From positions 1 to 42,539 of the forward strand of contig JBLHMP010000031.1 in the NCBI GenBank assembly GCA_047623555.1: a DNA stretch of 42,539 nt, in the 5' to 3' direction. Below are positions 8,907 to 16,549 of this stretch, in pieces. The notes beneath the pieces are model-generated. The model had not been told where the DNA came from. It did not search any database and saw nothing but the letters and a program-made list of their open reading frames with translations. The position numbers and the translations under genes were made by a program. Source of the stretch: NORP181 sp047623555 (GTDB lineage Bacteria > Pseudomonadota > Alphaproteobacteria > Rhodobacterales > Rhodobacteraceae). Each line of letters opens with the position of its first letter. Position 1 is the stretch's first letter.

Positions 8907-9433
8907 TCACCGCGAAAGAATATCGGGATCATCGATTTCAATTAGTCGTTTGGACCTGATCCGAGAGGCCAGCCGCCTGCCAGCGTTTGCACCATCTTTT
9001 TGCCCCGCCTGTCGCCCCATCTGCGCGGCGGCCATCATCATTGTCGGTGTCGCTAATACAAAGGCTTGGCCGGACTCTGATTTATAAAATGCAGCTACAT
9101 CAGACAGTTGCTGCTCTGAGAAGTTCTCAAGATATAGCGACGCACTTTGCGCCTGAATAGAAAGGATGAATTCCTCCAAGAACTCCTCCATGAGCAAATC
9201 AAAGAACCTGTCGGGGGCCAGAAGTATAATACCTTTCGCACGCAACCCGTTCTGGGTAGCTCCAATGATCACCGGCCTTTGTGCCGCAATGGCCCCCTCT
9301 AAAGATCGCGCTGCGACAGTTTGGCTGATAATATAGTCAGCGTCCTCCTGTGGGTCCGCTTGGGTGGCCGTACTCAGAGAGGTTAGGGCGATAATGCAGG
9401 CACAGAGAATTGTTTTCCAATCACCTTGAACAT
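8907..9433 (-). pseudogene. DUF2059 family secreted protein with a frameshifted signal peptide
   Basis: The intact frame at 9272-8907 contains FSEQQLSDVAAFYKSESGQAF, the hallmark of DUF2059 proteins, which are small, usually secreted proteins of unknown role. Reading further upstream in that frame gives a signal-peptide core (LCACIIALTSLSTATQA) before ADPQEDADYIIS, but no start codon. An ATG at 9433 (MFKVIGK...) is in another frame and stops after 16 codons. One lost base, probably in a T run around 9422-9424, would join them as a normal secreted precursor. Without it, translation from an internal start would leave a cytoplasmic fragment. Confidence 0.6.
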
Positions 9434-9587
9434 GCCCTCAACACAGATCCAACTTTCAGCTTACAGGCAAGTATATTCGTGATAAATACAAGATTGCCGA
9501 CGTTAACACATAGCGCGGCGAACTCCCACATTTCCTTCATTCCACTGAACCGACAAGGTCCGGGCGAAAAAGCCATGCAATACCCCG

Positions 9588-9770
9588 TCAGGGTTTCTTT
9601 TTGTCGCGCGCGGTCTTTTCCTCTCTGCTCAGCTTGTTATTCCAAACGTTGTTACTCAGGCCCAACTCACTTGGCATAGGCTTGGTCTTACCAACGCTGA
9701 TTTCACCACCCTTTTTCAGAAATTCCTGAATAAGCGCGTCATCGGTTGTTGTTTTTTTGACATGTTTCAT
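9588..9770 (-). CDS. Small conserved-looking protein, function unknown
   Basis: This 60-residue, strongly basic protein starts MKHVKKTTTDDALIQEFLKK and contains GGEISVGKTKPMPSELGLSN. No transmembrane segment or signal is visible. The compact motif KPMPSELG and the Lys-rich end (REEKTARDKKKP) suggest a real folded small protein rather than a chance frame, and it looks like short conserved proteins of Rhodobacteraceae. I cannot name a family. It stands alone just left of the phage-derived region. Confidence 0.55.
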   Translation of the reverse strand: MKHVKKTTTDDALIQEFLKKGGEISVGKTKPMPSELGLSNNVWNNKLSREEKTARDKKKP

Positions 9771-9940
9771 GAAAACATACCTACTCTGCTGGATAGGTAT
9801 TTGTCACGCCTCACCGCACCTGCCGGACAAATTATTAGCCAGATGTTTCAAACCCTATTTGGATCATCGCCAGCGAAGGCCGGTTTGGCGCTAAACGGTT
9901 CAAAACACTTAAGCAAACACAACACCGATTTGTCGCAATT

Positions 9941-10141
9941 ATCTCTGTCGCTGTGGTGTGACAGAGATGTTTACAGTAGTCGGAAGACCCCAAACTAAGG
10001 CGGAAGACCCCGGAAGGGTTGTTGTAGAACAACGGGTTAACAGAGGGTTGGCCGCGTAGATTAGCCAATACCGAGTGCCTTTCAATTATCGTTAAAACGG
10101 GCTAAAATGGCCATTGGAAGGATTTTGTGACAGAGATGTTT
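9941..10141. repeat. Inverted and direct repeats at the left side of the phage remnant
   Basis: ATCTCTGTC (9941-9949) and GACAGAGAT (9960-9968) form a perfect 9-bp inverted repeat. TGTGACAGAGATGTTT occurs at 9957-9972 and again at 10126-10141, 169 bases apart. CGGAAGACCCC is also repeated, near 9980 and 10001, and GTTGTT-GTAG-AACAAC forms a small hairpin near 10020. No gene is supported in 9771-10461, so these repeats are the main content of that stretch. They could be transposase-binding sites of a mobile element end, but the element is not identified. Confidence 0.5.
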
Positions 10142-10461
10142 GCAAACCCTATGGCGGGACGTAAGGCCTGTTAAATAAACGTTTTAATCGTGAGGGCGCA
10201 GCAAGGTTGGCGAAAAACAGGGCGCGAAGCAAGCTCCGAACCGGGAAATGGCGTTCCTTCTTCTTTCCTCAGTTCCGAGAAAGAGATTATCGACGTGATA
10301 ACAAAGGGGTAAAGTTTTCAGCCTGTCAGGCGTGCAGGCTCGAACTGGGAACTGGATTTGAGCGTTTTGGGACTTTGAGCGCCCATTTGTCAGGGGTTCG
10401 GTTAACAGATTAATCTGCTTAAAGCTGGAACACAACCAAATCAAACTCGGAGGAATAGGCT

Positions 10462-10779
10462 TTGCAGTTACTGAAGATATTTTCGTGGATGGGATACATT
10501 GCCGGTGCCATTTGCCTGATGGCTTTGCTTGCAGAGGAGAATATGTCGTTCCTTGCGCCAGCCATTGGTGCAATTGCATCAGGAGCAATCTTTGCAGCAC
10601 TGGATATCGTGATCATTGAACTGAAAGGTATCAGGTCGGCGATCAGTGGCGAGTCAATTGAGCAGGCTCGGGAAACGAAAGTTGACACCATTGCCCCAGA
10701 CGCGGCACCTGCCCCGACACGGTCCATTCAGGAAATTGACGCCGACATAAAACGCATGAAAGATCGCCTAAAACCTTAG
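10462..10779 (+). CDS. Small membrane protein, function unknown (TTG start)
   Basis: This 105-residue protein has two hydrophobic segments (about 8-24 and 31-52) and a soluble tail rich in charged residues ending RSIQEIDADIKRMKDRL. The start is placed at TTG 10462 because GGAGGA lies 8 bases upstream. An internal ATG at 10489 lacks such a site. It is placed between gene-poor repeats and the phage repressor, so it may be phage cargo or host DNA. No family recognised. Confidence 0.55.
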   Translation: MQLLKIFSWMGYIAGAICLMALLAEENMSFLAPAIGAIASGAIFAALDIVIIELKGIRSAISGESIEQARETKVDTIAPDAAPAPTRSIQEIDADIKRMKDRLKP

Positions 10780-10784
10780 ACGAC

Positions 10785-11544
10785 CTAATTTCCGTATGTC
10801 AATGAATGCGCGGCCCAAACCACCTCGCCCATAATACCATCAGAAACGTTATTCATCTCTTCGCCGAGGCGCTGTTCGACATGCAGAGGATCGGCGTCGC
10901 TGCGTATGGTTATGGCAGTGTCCTTGATCACATCGAGGCGTTTGATGCGGGAAGTGCCGTCAACATCGTTGAAGGCATAGATGCGGCCATTGCGGATCAT
11001 GCGCTTGTCGCGGTCGATCAGCACCAGATCGCCATTATTTAGTGTCGGCTCCATGCTGGTGCCTTTGACTGACAAAAGGTAGGCTTTATCAGAGCGCACA
11101 TCCAGACGATTTAACCAGGCACTCGGAAAGGCCAGATGTTCGACGGGATCTTCACTAATATTCAACACCCCGTTTTCTGCGGCTAATGGTGCTTTCAGTG
11201 GAAACTTTTTTGTTCTGACCGGCGCGGCTTGCAGCGTTGAATTCCCGCGTTGCATTGTGCGCGTCTTGGAGAGCAGTCGCTTCAGTCGCCCGCGATTCTG
11301 CCAATATGGCATTGGCAGTGGCTACGCTTGGCTCAACTACCCGTTGCGGCCCAAAATAAAATTCAAGACCAAGTACATTTCCGAGTGCCATTAGCCGATC
11401 ATATGACGGGGATGCCCCCCGTCTTATCGCTTGAAAAGATGCATTTCCAGCTTTCCCAAACGCACGCCGATCCACCTCTGCCTGTGAAAGGCCTAGTTCG
11501 CGTCGTCGCTCTTCAAGAAGCGCATAAAGATCATTCAGTTCCAT
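10785..11544 (-). pseudogene. Phage repressor (HTH + S24/LexA-like peptidase), frameshifted
   Basis: Two overlapping frames make one CI/LexA-type repressor. The first (11544-11155) begins MELNDLYALLEERRRELGLS and carries a helix-turn-helix (LSQAEVDRRAFG...NASFQAIRRG). The second (11312-10785) carries the S24 peptidase fold with SVKGTSMEPTLNNGDLVLID, where the Ser in GTSMEP is the catalytic nucleophile, and YAFNDVDGTSRIKRLD with the expected Lys nearby. The frames meet at a run of six A (minus strand, 11211-11206). Five would fuse them as AGQNKKFPLKAPL. The shift needed is +1, so this is not a standard -1 slippery site. As it stands the DNA-binding and oligomerisation parts are separated. Confidence 0.8.
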
Positions 11545-11652
11545 TTATGTAAAAATGCAGCAAATCAGGTGTCAGGAATAGCCTCAATTTTGGAAACAAA
11601 CATTTTGTGCAAATATACATTGACATTGTGATGAATATTTACATGACGCCGT
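11545..11652. promoter_or_regulatory. Divergent early/repressor control region of the phage remnant
   Basis: The 108 bases between the repressor start and the rightward gene at 11653 are AT-rich compared with their surroundings. They contain TTGACA at 11620-11625, a possible -35 for rightward transcription, although no good -10 is seen at 17 bases. Repeated TTTGTG/ATTGTG words (11604-11630) could be operator half-sites. This assignment rests on position and composition. Confidence 0.35.
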
Positions 11653-11922
11653 ATGAACAGACCTGTATATATTCCGATCGACTACGATCACTTGGTTTTG
11701 CTGGCATCCCAAATGGGCCATCATATCGACCGTTCTGAGGCGACAATCTCCGTTTGGTGTGTTGGACATGCTCGACTTTTTCAGAGGCTGCGCAAAAGCA
11801 TGGGCTGCGCGGGTCACACATATCGCAAAGTGATGGAGTGGTTCAGCGAGAATTGGCCCGAAGACCTTGAGTGGCCCTCGGCGATCGCGCGCCCCGACAT
11901 CAAGAAGGGAGACGCTGCATGA
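11653..11922 (+). CDS. Small phage regulator-like protein
   Basis: This 89-residue protein is transcribed divergently from the repressor, the position of cro/ner-type genes. The middle (HIDRSEATISVWCVGHARLFQRL) could form a helix-turn-helix. The end VMEWFSENWPEDLEWP resembles short DNA-binding proteins of Rhodobacterales prophages. The start is the ATG at 11653. No strong Shine-Dalgarno is visible. The fold is not certain and the role is inferred from position. Confidence 0.55.
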   Translation: MNRPVYIPIDYDHLVLLASQMGHHIDRSEATISVWCVGHARLFQRLRKSMGCAGHTYRKVMEWFSENWPEDLEWPSAIARPDIKKGDAA

Positions 11923-11956
11923 ACCTCGCTCCACCCCAAAGGAGAGGCTGCCGCCT

Positions 11957-12034
11957 ATGACCCTTTGGACACTTGCGCTGGCGGCACCACTGCTCGCCCG
12001 CCAGCGCCTTTTATTCCGCTACGCCACTCGCTGA
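11957..12034 (+). CDS. Very short hydrophobic ORF (25 aa), doubtful
   Basis: ATG 11957 follows AAGGAGAGG by 9 bases and encodes MTLWTLALAAPLLARQRLLF and five more residues, ending TGA at 12034. It has a good ribosome-binding site and a hydrophobic core. It could be a leader or a remnant of a longer gene, since the next small membrane ORF begins 65 bases later. Coding status is unproven. Confidence 0.3.
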   Translation: MTLWTLALAAPLLARQRLLFRYATR

Positions 12035-12098
12035 GCCCGGTCCCGGTGTTGTCCGTATTTTAGGATGGTTCCGGGACAACCTGCAGCGCGTTTCAATG

Positions 12099-12194
12099 CG
12101 GAAAGTCCTGTTTTGGGCTGGTGAGGTTCTGGCCGTACTGAGCCTGTTTATCTGCCTGTTTGGTGGACTTTTATTAGCGGAGATATTTCAATGA
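12099..12194 (+). CDS. Short single-pass membrane peptide (32 aa)
   Basis: From ATG 12099 the frame reads MRKVLFWAGEVLAVLSLFIC followed by LFGGLLLAEIFQ, which is one transmembrane helix. Its stop overlaps the ATG of the next gene (12191), as expected for a coupled operon. The same frame is open back to 11973, so a longer form is possible. Small one-helix proteins are common in phage early operons. No function is assigned. Confidence 0.4.
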   Translation, partial: RKVLFWAGEVLAVLSLFICLFGGLLLAEIFQ

Positions 12195-12730
12195 ATGTTG
12201 TTACCACAGAAATAGCACCTTCAGGCGCGGCGTTGACGCCGGCCGAGCGGGTTGAGGCCTTGATGGATGCTTTCGTCGGGTTTCAGAGCCTTGAACGAGC
12301 AGCGGATGCGTTGCGGTTTCAACTAGATAACATCCCTGTAAAAACAGCGGCGCGAGAACAGAAGTGGGATGTCATAGTCCACTCTCAAATCGATGCAGAG
12401 AGCGAAATCGTCGCCCAGGTCAAAATTCTGATGGGCAACGGCATTCTGGATCGCGCTGCCGAGTTGCTGCGCGCCAATCCGGGTGGAGATATCAATGCAG
12501 ATACCTGTCTGAAAAATGCGGTCTTTTTGGTGGGTCTAATCTTCGAGGAATTGGTGCACGTTCACACTGCGACCACAGCGCTCGACGGTGTGGCCGCTGG
12601 AACCGTTTCCTTTACTCAACTTGACGCCAAGCGCCTGCTTAAACGTGTGGAGAATATGGCGGTCGGCATCGGGGCCATTCAGGCAACGTTGACGGCGCTC
12701 CGACGCCATGTCCCGGAGGGCGGCAAATGA
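12191..12730 (+). CDS. Phage-associated hypothetical protein
   Basis: This 179-residue acidic, largely helical protein (VEALMDAFVGFQSLERAADALRF..., RAAELLRANPGGDINADTC) has no signal peptide, membrane segment or metal-binding motif. Four-base ATGA overlaps join it to the membrane peptide upstream and to the ParB-like gene downstream, so the three form one early operon. It is one of the few intact frames of this length in the remnant. I do not recognise the family. Confidence 0.6.
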   Translation: MNVVTTEIAPSGAALTPAERVEALMDAFVGFQSLERAADALRFQLDNIPVKTAAREQKWDVIVHSQIDAESEIVAQVKILMGNGILDRAAELLRANPGGDINADTCLKNAVFLVGLIFEELVHVHTATTALDGVAAGTVSFTQLDAKRLLKRVENMAVGIGAIQATLTALRRHVPEGGK

Positions 12731-13529
12731 AGCTCCTCTACGGCGGGAATGTCCAGCGCTTTACACTGGATCAGATAGAGATCGGCAAACGGCTGCGCAC
12801 GGTGCGTGAGGACGCGGTCGAAAACCTGATCATGATGGCTGAAGACACAGGAATAACCATCCCGGTCCTTGTTCGCAAAGTCGCGAAACGGCATGAGCTG
12901 ATCGACGGAGCCCACCGAATGGAAGCGGTGCTCCGGTTGGGGTTGTCAGATATTGCAGCACTTGTTTGGGATTGCCGAGCAGACGAGGCGCGGGGCATGG
13001 AAGCGTCAAATAATCTCGGCGCGGCTCGGATGACCGTCTTGCAGACGGTGGTCTTTGTCGCCTCATGGAAACGCGACTATTATTACTGCACCCAGAACGG
13101 AAACCCGGCGTGTTTAAGGGCAACCAACATACCGAAAAGTTGGTGGATGTCATTGTGTCACTCACCAAAAAAATTGCCGCCACCTTTGGTGCTTCAGAAC
13201 GTACAGCCCATCGCGCCCTTCAAGCCAGTGAGAAGTTGGTTCAGGAAGAAGTTTCGCTTCTTGAAACTGCGCCCTGCCAAATCACGATGGATTTTCTGAA
13301 GGATCTGAACAAGGTTACTGAACCTGAAATCAGGCTTGGAATTTGCAACGCCCTTGCCAATGGCACAGCCAAAACAGCCAGGCAGGCATTGAACAACATG
13401 AAAGCCCCAGGCGCGGCGGTTAAAGACCCCATAGAAGAGGATTTAAAGCGTCTTAACGACGCCTTTCAACGCGCTTCTAACAAGGCAAAAATTCAGTTTG
13501 TGGAGGGCCGCCTATCTGGTCAACGCTGA
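12727..13529 (+). pseudogene. ParB-like N-terminal domain protein, frameshifted
   Basis: The first frame (from 12727) holds a ParB/Srx-type nuclease-like domain: LDQIEIGKRLRTVREDAVEN, then VRKVAKRHELIDGAHRMEAV with the GAHRxEA box, then ASNNLGAARMTVLQ. After about SWKRDYY (near 13080) a one-base loss moves the sequence to a second frame. That frame continues HPERKPGVFKGNQHTEKL, a helix-turn-helix region (FGASERTAHRAL) and a helical tail ending at 13529. Such ParB-domain proteins occur next to transposition genes in Mu-like phages. Here the downstream neighbour is a tail-gene scrap, so the transposase region has been deleted. Confidence 0.7.
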
Positions 13530-13812
13530 AGCCATCATTATCTCTGATAAATCCAAGGTGTTTGAAACCACTGTCGAGGCGCTGGCGCTGACATCCTTTG
13601 ACCCGTTTCAAATGGCTCTGGATCAATCAAAAGTCGCCGTTGTCCTGGTACATGGCACCGGCGCTGGCAGGATCGCCACTCTGGATATCGCAACCGCGCA
13701 AATGCAACGCCCGCAAGGTCTGAGCAACAGCCAGAACGTCAAGGAATGGCCGCTGCGCCTCGTGCCGGTCCCGGCGTCCGGCAACGACCAATGGACCCTC
13801 GCCCTGACCTGA
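13498..13812 (+). pseudogene. C-terminal fragment of a phage structural protein (possibly tail tube)
   Basis: The frame ending at 13812 reads SKVFETTVEALALTSFDPFQ and finishes PVPASGNDQWTLALT. It looks like the C-terminal part of a longer phage virion protein, with no proper start of its own (a GTG at 13498 overlaps the ParB-like gene). A tail-assembly-chaperone-like gene follows, which is where a tail tube gene would sit. The junction with the ParB-like gene near 13530 therefore marks a large deletion. Identification as tail tube is from order and loose resemblance. Confidence 0.45.
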
Positions 13813-13838
13813 TCCTGCCCATCTGAAAGGCTGCCCAA

Positions 13839-14145
13839 ATGTTTAATGTCACCGCCCCACCCTGAGTTCACCCACACTGTCCATGTCAATTGCCCGGTCG
13901 ATGGCGGCCACAAAGAACAGACATTCAAGGCCAAATTTAAGGTGGCCAGCGACGATGAGGCCGAGGGGGTGCGGTTCCACGAGGTCGACGCGGTCAAAAC
14001 TTATTTACGGACCATCGTCGTGTCGATGGATGAATTGGCCGACGATCAGGACAAGCCGGTCACCTACAACGACGAAGTGCGCGAACAGATGCTGGCCCTG
14101 GCTGATGGCATTATCCTGGCCCCTGCCCCTTGCTCAGTTTTTTGA
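13839..14145 (+). pseudogene. Phage tail assembly chaperone-like protein, frameshifted and truncated
   Basis: ATG 13839 starts MFNVTAP and then stops. One fewer C in the run at 13854-13857 would continue it as HPEFTHTVHVNCPVDGGHKE, and then QTFKAKFKV and IVVSMDELADDQDKPVTYND. This pattern resembles short tail assembly proteins encoded between the tail tube and tape measure genes. A second ATG at 13846 lies in the long frame but has no ribosome-binding site. After ALADG the normal C terminus is lost and the frame runs into unrelated sequence, ending at 14145. Confidence 0.5.
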
Positions 14146-14146
14146 C

Positions 14147-14383
14147 ATGGTTCCGATCCAGTCGGTGTCGTTTCAACTGGCGACCGCGCGCACGTTTTCC
14201 CAGACCGGTGGCGGCGATCTGATTGCCTACCGGCGCGACGCCCGTCTCTGGAAGGGTGAAATCAAACTGGACAAGGATTATCACCACGTCTGGGCCGCCA
14301 TCGAGGCGCGCCTGGCATTACTGGAAGGCTTGCTCGAGAAACTTATAAGCACTCAAAGCAGGCATTTTTCCACGTACTATTAG
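14147..14383 (+). pseudogene. N-terminal fragment of a phage tail-region protein
   Basis: The frame MVPIQSVSFQLATARTFSQT continues with GGGDLIAYRRDARLWKGEIK and ends in a short unrelated tail at 14383. It resembles the beginning of a longer protein encoded downstream of the tape measure gene in Rhodobacterales phages. The tape measure gene, normally between this and the chaperone, is absent, so this is a second deletion junction. The assignment is by resemblance only. Confidence 0.4.
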
Positions 14384-14476
14384 ATGGTTAAGCTAAATTA
14401 TTTACTGTCAGATTATCGTAGATTTAAGGCTGAGACAGCATTGGTAGAAAGTGAAATTTCAGGAAATTAAGGCCGT

Positions 14477-14674
14477 TTGATCATGCCAGCGAACTCCAGA
14501 CCGAAGCGCGACTCCATGACCGCAAATATCAATAGTTTGGTCGGAAATATGATGAATTACATGGAAACCGACATACCATATTGCCGTGAAACTATACTGC
14601 GGTTTCTTTCGGCGGTGCGCTCCATCGAAGGTGTGGACGTGCCAAAAGTCAATATAGAAAACGATGCCAAGTGA
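14477..14674 (+). CDS. Doubtful small ORF (up to 65 aa)
   Basis: The frame contains MTANINSLVGNMMNYMETDI and ends VPKVNIENDAK, helical and acidic, with a second possible start at 14516. No clear ribosome-binding site and no recognised family. It lies between phage fragments. The composition is compatible with a real protein, but coding is not established. The stretch 14675-14900 shows no gene. Confidence 0.25.
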   Translation: MIMPANSRPKRDSMTANINSLVGNMMNYMETDIPYCRETILRFLSAVRSIEGVDVPKVNIENDAK

Positions 14675-14903
14675 CGTTGAAAAACCATCTAAGTAATGAG
14701 AGTCGTGAAGCGCCTCCCGGTGCCGCCTTACTATCACAGCCCGCCTAACCACCCAAGCCGAAGCACTACCCCCTTCAATCCAAGCCCATAACCGGACGTT
14801 TAAACCCCGTCAAAACGCCTTTTAGCTGCCCTTTCAAGGCCGCGTCTTGTGGGTTAAATCGCCGTCTCACCCGCCGTATCCTGCCTGCAAAGGAGGCCAC
14901 ACA

Positions 14904-15202
14904 ATGAAATGGCAGGGTGAAACCAAGACGCAATGGATGACGCGGGCACTAGACTGGGCTCGGTGCTTTGCGCTGTTGCCGCGCAAATGGAATGCGGATC
15001 ATGGGTATGGCTGACGCACTATGAGACGCGGCGTGAACGGTGGCAGGGCGACGACTGGTTCTGGGTTAAACGTTTACTTGGATCAACTGACTATGAACCG
15101 GGAGCGGATGTGGCACAGCCTTCCAGGCGCGGTTGGACCGGATCTGTGCAGCCCAGAGGGCTGGTTACCAAGGCGACCCGGCCGCCCAAACCGAAGCGCT
15201 GA
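14904..15202 (+). pseudogene. Trp-rich phage-type small protein, frameshifted
   Basis: ATG 14904 follows AAGGAGG by 6-7 bases and reads MKWQGETKTQWMTRALDWAR up to GYG, then stops at a TGA (about 15012). The other frame continues LTHYETRRERWQGDDWFWVK directly, so one base was probably lost near 15011. The joined product is about 100 residues with eight or more Trp. It is the last phage-like gene before the Fe-S assembly genes. The family is not identified. 15203-15377 shows no further gene. Confidence 0.45.
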
Positions 15203-15377
15203 ACCCGCCTCTGACCCTAAAAACCGTTTGTTGCAACTATCTCTGCTTCACATTGCAAGAAAGTCTGCGTCGCTACAGTCGTACCACACCTATTCCCGGA
15301 AATGACATGCGCCACCCTCTGGACGCCCCCCCACCCAATGCCTATATGTTTTACTCAGGAACAACACCGAGGCCCAG

Positions 15378-15740
15378 ATGACCCATTCGACCGAACCTCT
15401 TGAAGGTGCGCCATTGATTGCGCCCTCGTCCACAAGCCACCCGATGTATCAGCAGGTGGTCGCCGCCTGCCAATCGGTCTATGACCCGGAAATTCCGGTC
15501 AATATATACGAACTTGGCCTGATATATACCATTGAAATAAATGGTGAAAATGAGGTCCAGATTAAGATGAGCCTGACCGCCCCTGGCTGTCCCGTTGCCG
15601 GCGAAATGCCCGGCTGGGTCGCGGATGCAATCGAACCTCTGCCCGGTATCAAACAGGTTGAGGTCGAACTGGTATGGGAGCCGCCCTGGGGCATGGAAAT
15701 GATGTCCGATGAGGCCCGTCTTGAACTTGGATTCATGTAA
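15378..15740 (+). CDS. MIP18/DUF59 family Fe-S cluster assembly protein (SufT-like)
   Basis: This 120-residue protein has the DUF59 core: QSVYDPEIPVNIYELGLIYT, then MSLTAPGCPVAGEMPGWV with the conserved Cys of the TAPGCP loop, and VWEPPWGMEMMSDEARLELG. SufT-type proteins help deliver or mature Fe-S clusters and usually belong to suf operons. The next gene is a SufA-type carrier, which supports this. No other suf genes are upstream in the window; phage remnant DNA occupies that side. Confidence 0.88.
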   Translation: MTHSTEPLEGAPLIAPSSTSHPMYQQVVAACQSVYDPEIPVNIYELGLIYTIEINGENEVQIKMSLTAPGCPVAGEMPGWVADAIEPLPGIKQVEVELVWEPPWGMEMMSDEARLELGFM

Positions 15741-15807
15741 TCCTGCCACCGACCTCTTGAGCGCGCGCCTCTGCGCCCCTAGATTGACCTCATAAGGAGA
15801 CAGCCTC

Positions 15808-16173
15808 ATGTTTGGTATTCCCGGCAAACAAGCCGTCACAATGACTGCACGCGCGGCGACACAGATCGCCAAGTTAATGAAAAAAGAAGGCCATTCCGGC
15901 CTGCGTATCGGCGTCAAAAAAGGCGGCTGTGCAGGCATGGAATACACCATGGAATATGTCACCGACACCGACCCGCATGACGAAGTCGTGGAGCAGGAAG
16001 GCGCCCGGGTGATGATTGCCCCAATGGCACAGATGTTCCTGTTTGGCACCGAAATCGACTATGAGGTGTCGCTGCTCGAAGCGGGCTTTAAGTTCAACAA
16101 CCCGAACGTCTCAGAAGCCTGCGGCTGTGGTGAATCGATCAAATTTGACGATAATCTGACACCCCAAGCATGA
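15808..16173 (+). CDS. sufA: A-type Fe-S cluster carrier (SufA/IscA/HesB family)
   Basis: This 121-residue protein carries the three cluster-binding Cys of the family: one in KKGGCAGMEY and two in EACGCGESIKF near the C terminus. A-type carriers accept Fe-S clusters from the scaffold and pass them to target proteins in the cytoplasm. AAGGAG lies 7 bases before the ATG. The stop overlaps the TfoX-domain gene (ATGA), so the two are co-translated. The SufT-like gene is 67 bases upstream. The choice of sufA over iscA or erpA is from context. Confidence 0.88.
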   Translation: MFGIPGKQAVTMTARAATQIAKLMKKEGHSGLRIGVKKGGCAGMEYTMEYVTDTDPHDEVVEQEGARVMIAPMAQMFLFGTEIDYEVSLLEAGFKFNNPNVSEACGCGESIKFDDNLTPQA

Positions 16174-16484
16174 GCGTTTCTGACGCTGACATTGCCTATA
16201 TCTACGACCTATTCGCTCCGCTTGGCCCGCTGACATCGCGTAAGATGATGGGCGGGCTAACGCTGTATTGCGATGGTCAGGTATTTGCGATTCTGGACCG
16301 TCATGCCACCCCCTATCTCAAAGCCAAAGGTGTGTTCGCCGCAGACCTAGCCGCCAACGGTGCGCAACAGTTTGGGGCCGACGATGGTAAAACCATGGGC
16401 TATTGGACCCTGCCCGACGCAGCGCTTGATGATACAGACATCGCCTGCGACTGGGCCCGCAGGGCGCTTGCCGCCCTCGGCTGA
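16170..16484 (+). CDS. TfoX N-terminal domain protein
   Basis: This 104-residue protein consists of one TfoX/Sxy N-terminal domain: IYDLFAPLGPLTSRKMMGGL, then TLYCDGQVFAIL and YWTLPDAALDD. In gammaproteobacteria TfoX regulates competence, but stand-alone N-terminal domains in alphaproteobacteria have no established role. Translation probably depends on the upstream sufA gene because the genes overlap by 4 bases. Confidence 0.85.
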   Translation: MSVSDADIAYIYDLFAPLGPLTSRKMMGGLTLYCDGQVFAILDRHATPYLKAKGVFAADLAANGAQQFGADDGKTMGYWTLPDAALDDTDIACDWARRALAALG

Positions 16485-16549
16485 TAGCTTGCCAAGCCAC
16501 CGCGTTCACGCCATCACCATAGACAAAACCGTAATACAGGAGCCGCACC

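Larger units (their letters stand above)
10462..15202. mobile_element. Eroded prophage remnant (probably Mu-like)
   Basis: The segment carries a leftward HTH-S24 repressor, then rightward small early genes, a ParB-like gene and pieces of tail genes. Nearly every gene longer than 100 codons has a frameshift or is cut short. The repressor, small regulator and ParB-like order fits the early region of Mu-like phages of Rhodobacterales as I remember them. The expected MuA/MuB transposition genes and all head genes are absent. The boundaries are approximate, because no terminal TG...CA ends or target duplication could be fixed. Confidence 0.65.

Noticed and set aside
9941..10141. CRISPR array
   Set aside because: Only two copies of a 16-base repeat 169 bases apart, with no regular spacers and no cas genes.
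11200..11215. Programmed -1 frameshift in the phage repressor at AAAAAAG
   Set aside because: The heptamer is out of phase and the required shift is +1, so a one-base insertion is simpler.
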